Below are positions 63,165 to 64,000 of a stretch of 64,000 nt of DNA, one piece after another (the first letter of the stretch is position 1; each line of letters begins with the position of its first letter). The notes below the pieces were generated by a model. The model ran no database searches. It worked only from the letters and a program-made list of their open reading frames with translations, and was not told the DNA's origin. Made by a program: the position numbers and the translations under genes. Source of the stretch: Flammeovirga pectinis (GTDB lineage: Bacteria > Bacteroidota > Bacteroidia > Cytophagales > Flammeovirgaceae); assembly GCF_003970675.1 (NCBI RefSeq), contig NZ_CP034562.1, forward strand, positions 3,818,001-3,882,000, in the 5' to 3' direction.

Positions 63165-63581
63165 TTAAGTTAAAGAGGCTTCTCCGTCTGAATTTTTTGG
63201 CTTTGCTTTCTCTACATGATCAACAATATGATCTGGGTCTTTTATTGTTGTTACATACATATGGCTTGGTCTTGTATAAGCCCATATTAAGGCAATTGGC
63301 CATAACAAACCTCCAAATAATAATGATAATAAACAGACCATGTGAATGGCATCTGCTTGTGGATGGTTTCTTTCTTTAGCAATCTCTTCTGGTATGACAT
63401 GTAATTTCCAAAATACAGTTAGAAATACTGGCGGCAAAATAATTAATACCACCCAAGACATTACCTCTGCAATGGTATCGGTGTGCCCATGCCCTCCACC
63501 CGATTCTTCATTACCAAAACAAAACGTTGAGAGTAATAAAAAGAGAGATAGAAAATAAAGTGTTAGCTTCTTAATTTTCAT
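63165..63581 (-). CDS. DUF3302 (YibI-like) small membrane protein
   Basis: A 138-residue protein with a signal-like first helix (LTLYFLSLFLLLSTFCFG), a His/Gly-rich patch (SGGGHGHTDT) and two further helices (VMSWVVLIILPPVFLTVFW and MVCLLSLLFGGLLWPIALIWAY). This layout matches DUF3302, the partner of YibH-type HlyD proteins. It starts the efflux unit and lies 35 bp before the HlyD gene. The C-terminal tail is charged and cytoplasmic or periplasmic; the role is unknown. Confidence 0.75.
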   Translation of the reverse strand: MKIKKLTLYFLSLFLLLSTFCFGNEESGGGHGHTDTIAEVMSWVVLIILPPVFLTVFWKLHVIPEEIAKERNHPQADAIHMVCLLSLLFGGLLWPIALIWAYTRPSHMYVTTIKDPDHIVDHVEKAKPKNSDGEASLT

Positions 63582-63767
63582 AACAATATGATATGTAGAT
63601 TATTTTGTGAGATGTATTTTCTGATACAGTTTTTGGATTAATAAATTATACAAGATGAATGATAGTAGTATTATAACCGAGTTTTATTCTTTAATTAAGT
63701 AAATCATTGCATTTTATAATCCAATCAAAACTTGTTTTGTAAATTGTACGCAGATAAAATACTTAAT

Positions 63768-64000
63768 ATGAAAACATACGGATTAATTGGATACCCATTA
63801 GGGCATTCATTCTCAAAGAAATATTTTACAGAGAAATACCAAAAAGAAGGTATTGAAGGATGTCAATATGAACTATTCGAATTAGAACAAATTGATATTT
63901 TTGCTGACCTCTTATCAAATAAATCATTAAGTGGAATAAATGTAACTATCCCATATAAAGAATTAGTTATACCCTTTTTAGATCGTTTAGATCCAAATAC
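63768..64000 (+). CDS. aroE: Shikimate dehydrogenase, N-terminal part (cut by window edge)
   Basis: The open frame starts at ATG 63768 and runs off the right edge after 77 codons. The N-terminal YGLIGYPLGHSFSKKYF carries the shikimate-binding S-x-S equivalents, and GINVTIPYKELVIPFLD contains the catalytic lysine region (V-T-x-P-x-K). It reduces 3-dehydroshikimate with NADPH in aromatic amino acid synthesis. It is divergent from the efflux unit, with 186 bp between them. An exact promoter element was not found. Confidence 0.9.
   Translation, partial: MKTYGLIGYPLGHSFSKKYFTEKYQKEGIEGCQYELFELEQIDIFADLLSNKSLSGINVTIPYKELVIPFLDRLDPN

Overview
This 64 kb window looks like chromosome from an AT-rich member of the Bacteroidota, most likely a Cytophagales (Flammeovirgaceae-like) marine bacterium. 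I base this on several things. The protein families are typical: FadL next to lipoprotein esterases, YwqK/MORN-type proteins, a NodT-type outer-membrane factor and a DUF721 gene beside recF. Shine-Dalgarno sequences are almost absent. Many genes carry the Bacteroidota -7 promoter element TAnnTTTG 20-120 bases upstream of the start. The genus is an inference; the phylum is well supported.

Positions 1-21 kb hold a surface polysaccharide locus, all on the minus strand. Read in the direction of transcription it runs recF, DUF721 (DciA-like), manC, a tviB/wbpO-type and a tviC/wbpP-type gene, wzz, rfbA, rfbC, rfbD, rfbB, ugd, wecB, wecC, wzx, a wzy-like polymerase, a GH2 glycosidase, an acetyltransferase, a glycosyltransferase, a second polymerase/ligase-like protein, a secreted beta-propeller-like protein and a partial heparinase-type lyase cut by the window edge. 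It supplies dTDP-rhamnose, UDP-glucuronate, UDP-ManNAc uronate and probably UDP-GalNAc uronate, so the polymer should be acidic. The distal half (1-9.4 kb) is visibly more AT-rich than the sugar-nucleotide half. It also carries two carbohydrate-cleaving enzymes, one with the uronate-recognition motif of beta-glucuronidases.

Positions 21-29 kb hold small housekeeping and hypothetical genes: recF, ATP-grasp, NRDE, DinB and DoxX-like genes, a TesA-like lipoprotein esterase, a lysine/proline-rich protein with a 132-bp tandem repeat, and a ClC chloride channel. Positions 29-37.6 kb are dominated by SGNH-fold proteins. Two are tandem paralogous lipoproteins, one of which has lost its catalytic residues, next to a FadL porin. 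Two more are overlapping SGNH genes. Positions 37.7-48 kb mix free methionine sulfoxide reductase, a HAD phosphatase, a GT2, an Ldh-family dehydrogenase, an AP2-domain protein with a decayed HNH part, a long amphipathic-helix protein, fmt, a TrmH-type methyltransferase, an LpoA-like periplasmic protein and two small heat-shock proteins.

Positions 48-64 kb hold a MarR regulator with an LdtD-type L,D-transpeptidase, folA-prmA behind an unusual inverted-repeat promoter, a giant 1784-residue secreted protein with an Asp/Ser/Trp-rich linker, a MORN-like protein, prfA, a NodT-HlyD-DUF3302 export operon lacking a pump gene, and the start of aroE at the right edge. The most unusual candidates are a possible shared FadR-like operator linking fadL with the amphipathic-helix gene, the catalytically dead SGNH lipoprotein, the AP2/dead-HNH protein, and the uronate-type glycosidase and lyase inside a polysaccharide-building locus. 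I saw no tRNA, rRNA, CRISPR array or insertion sequence.
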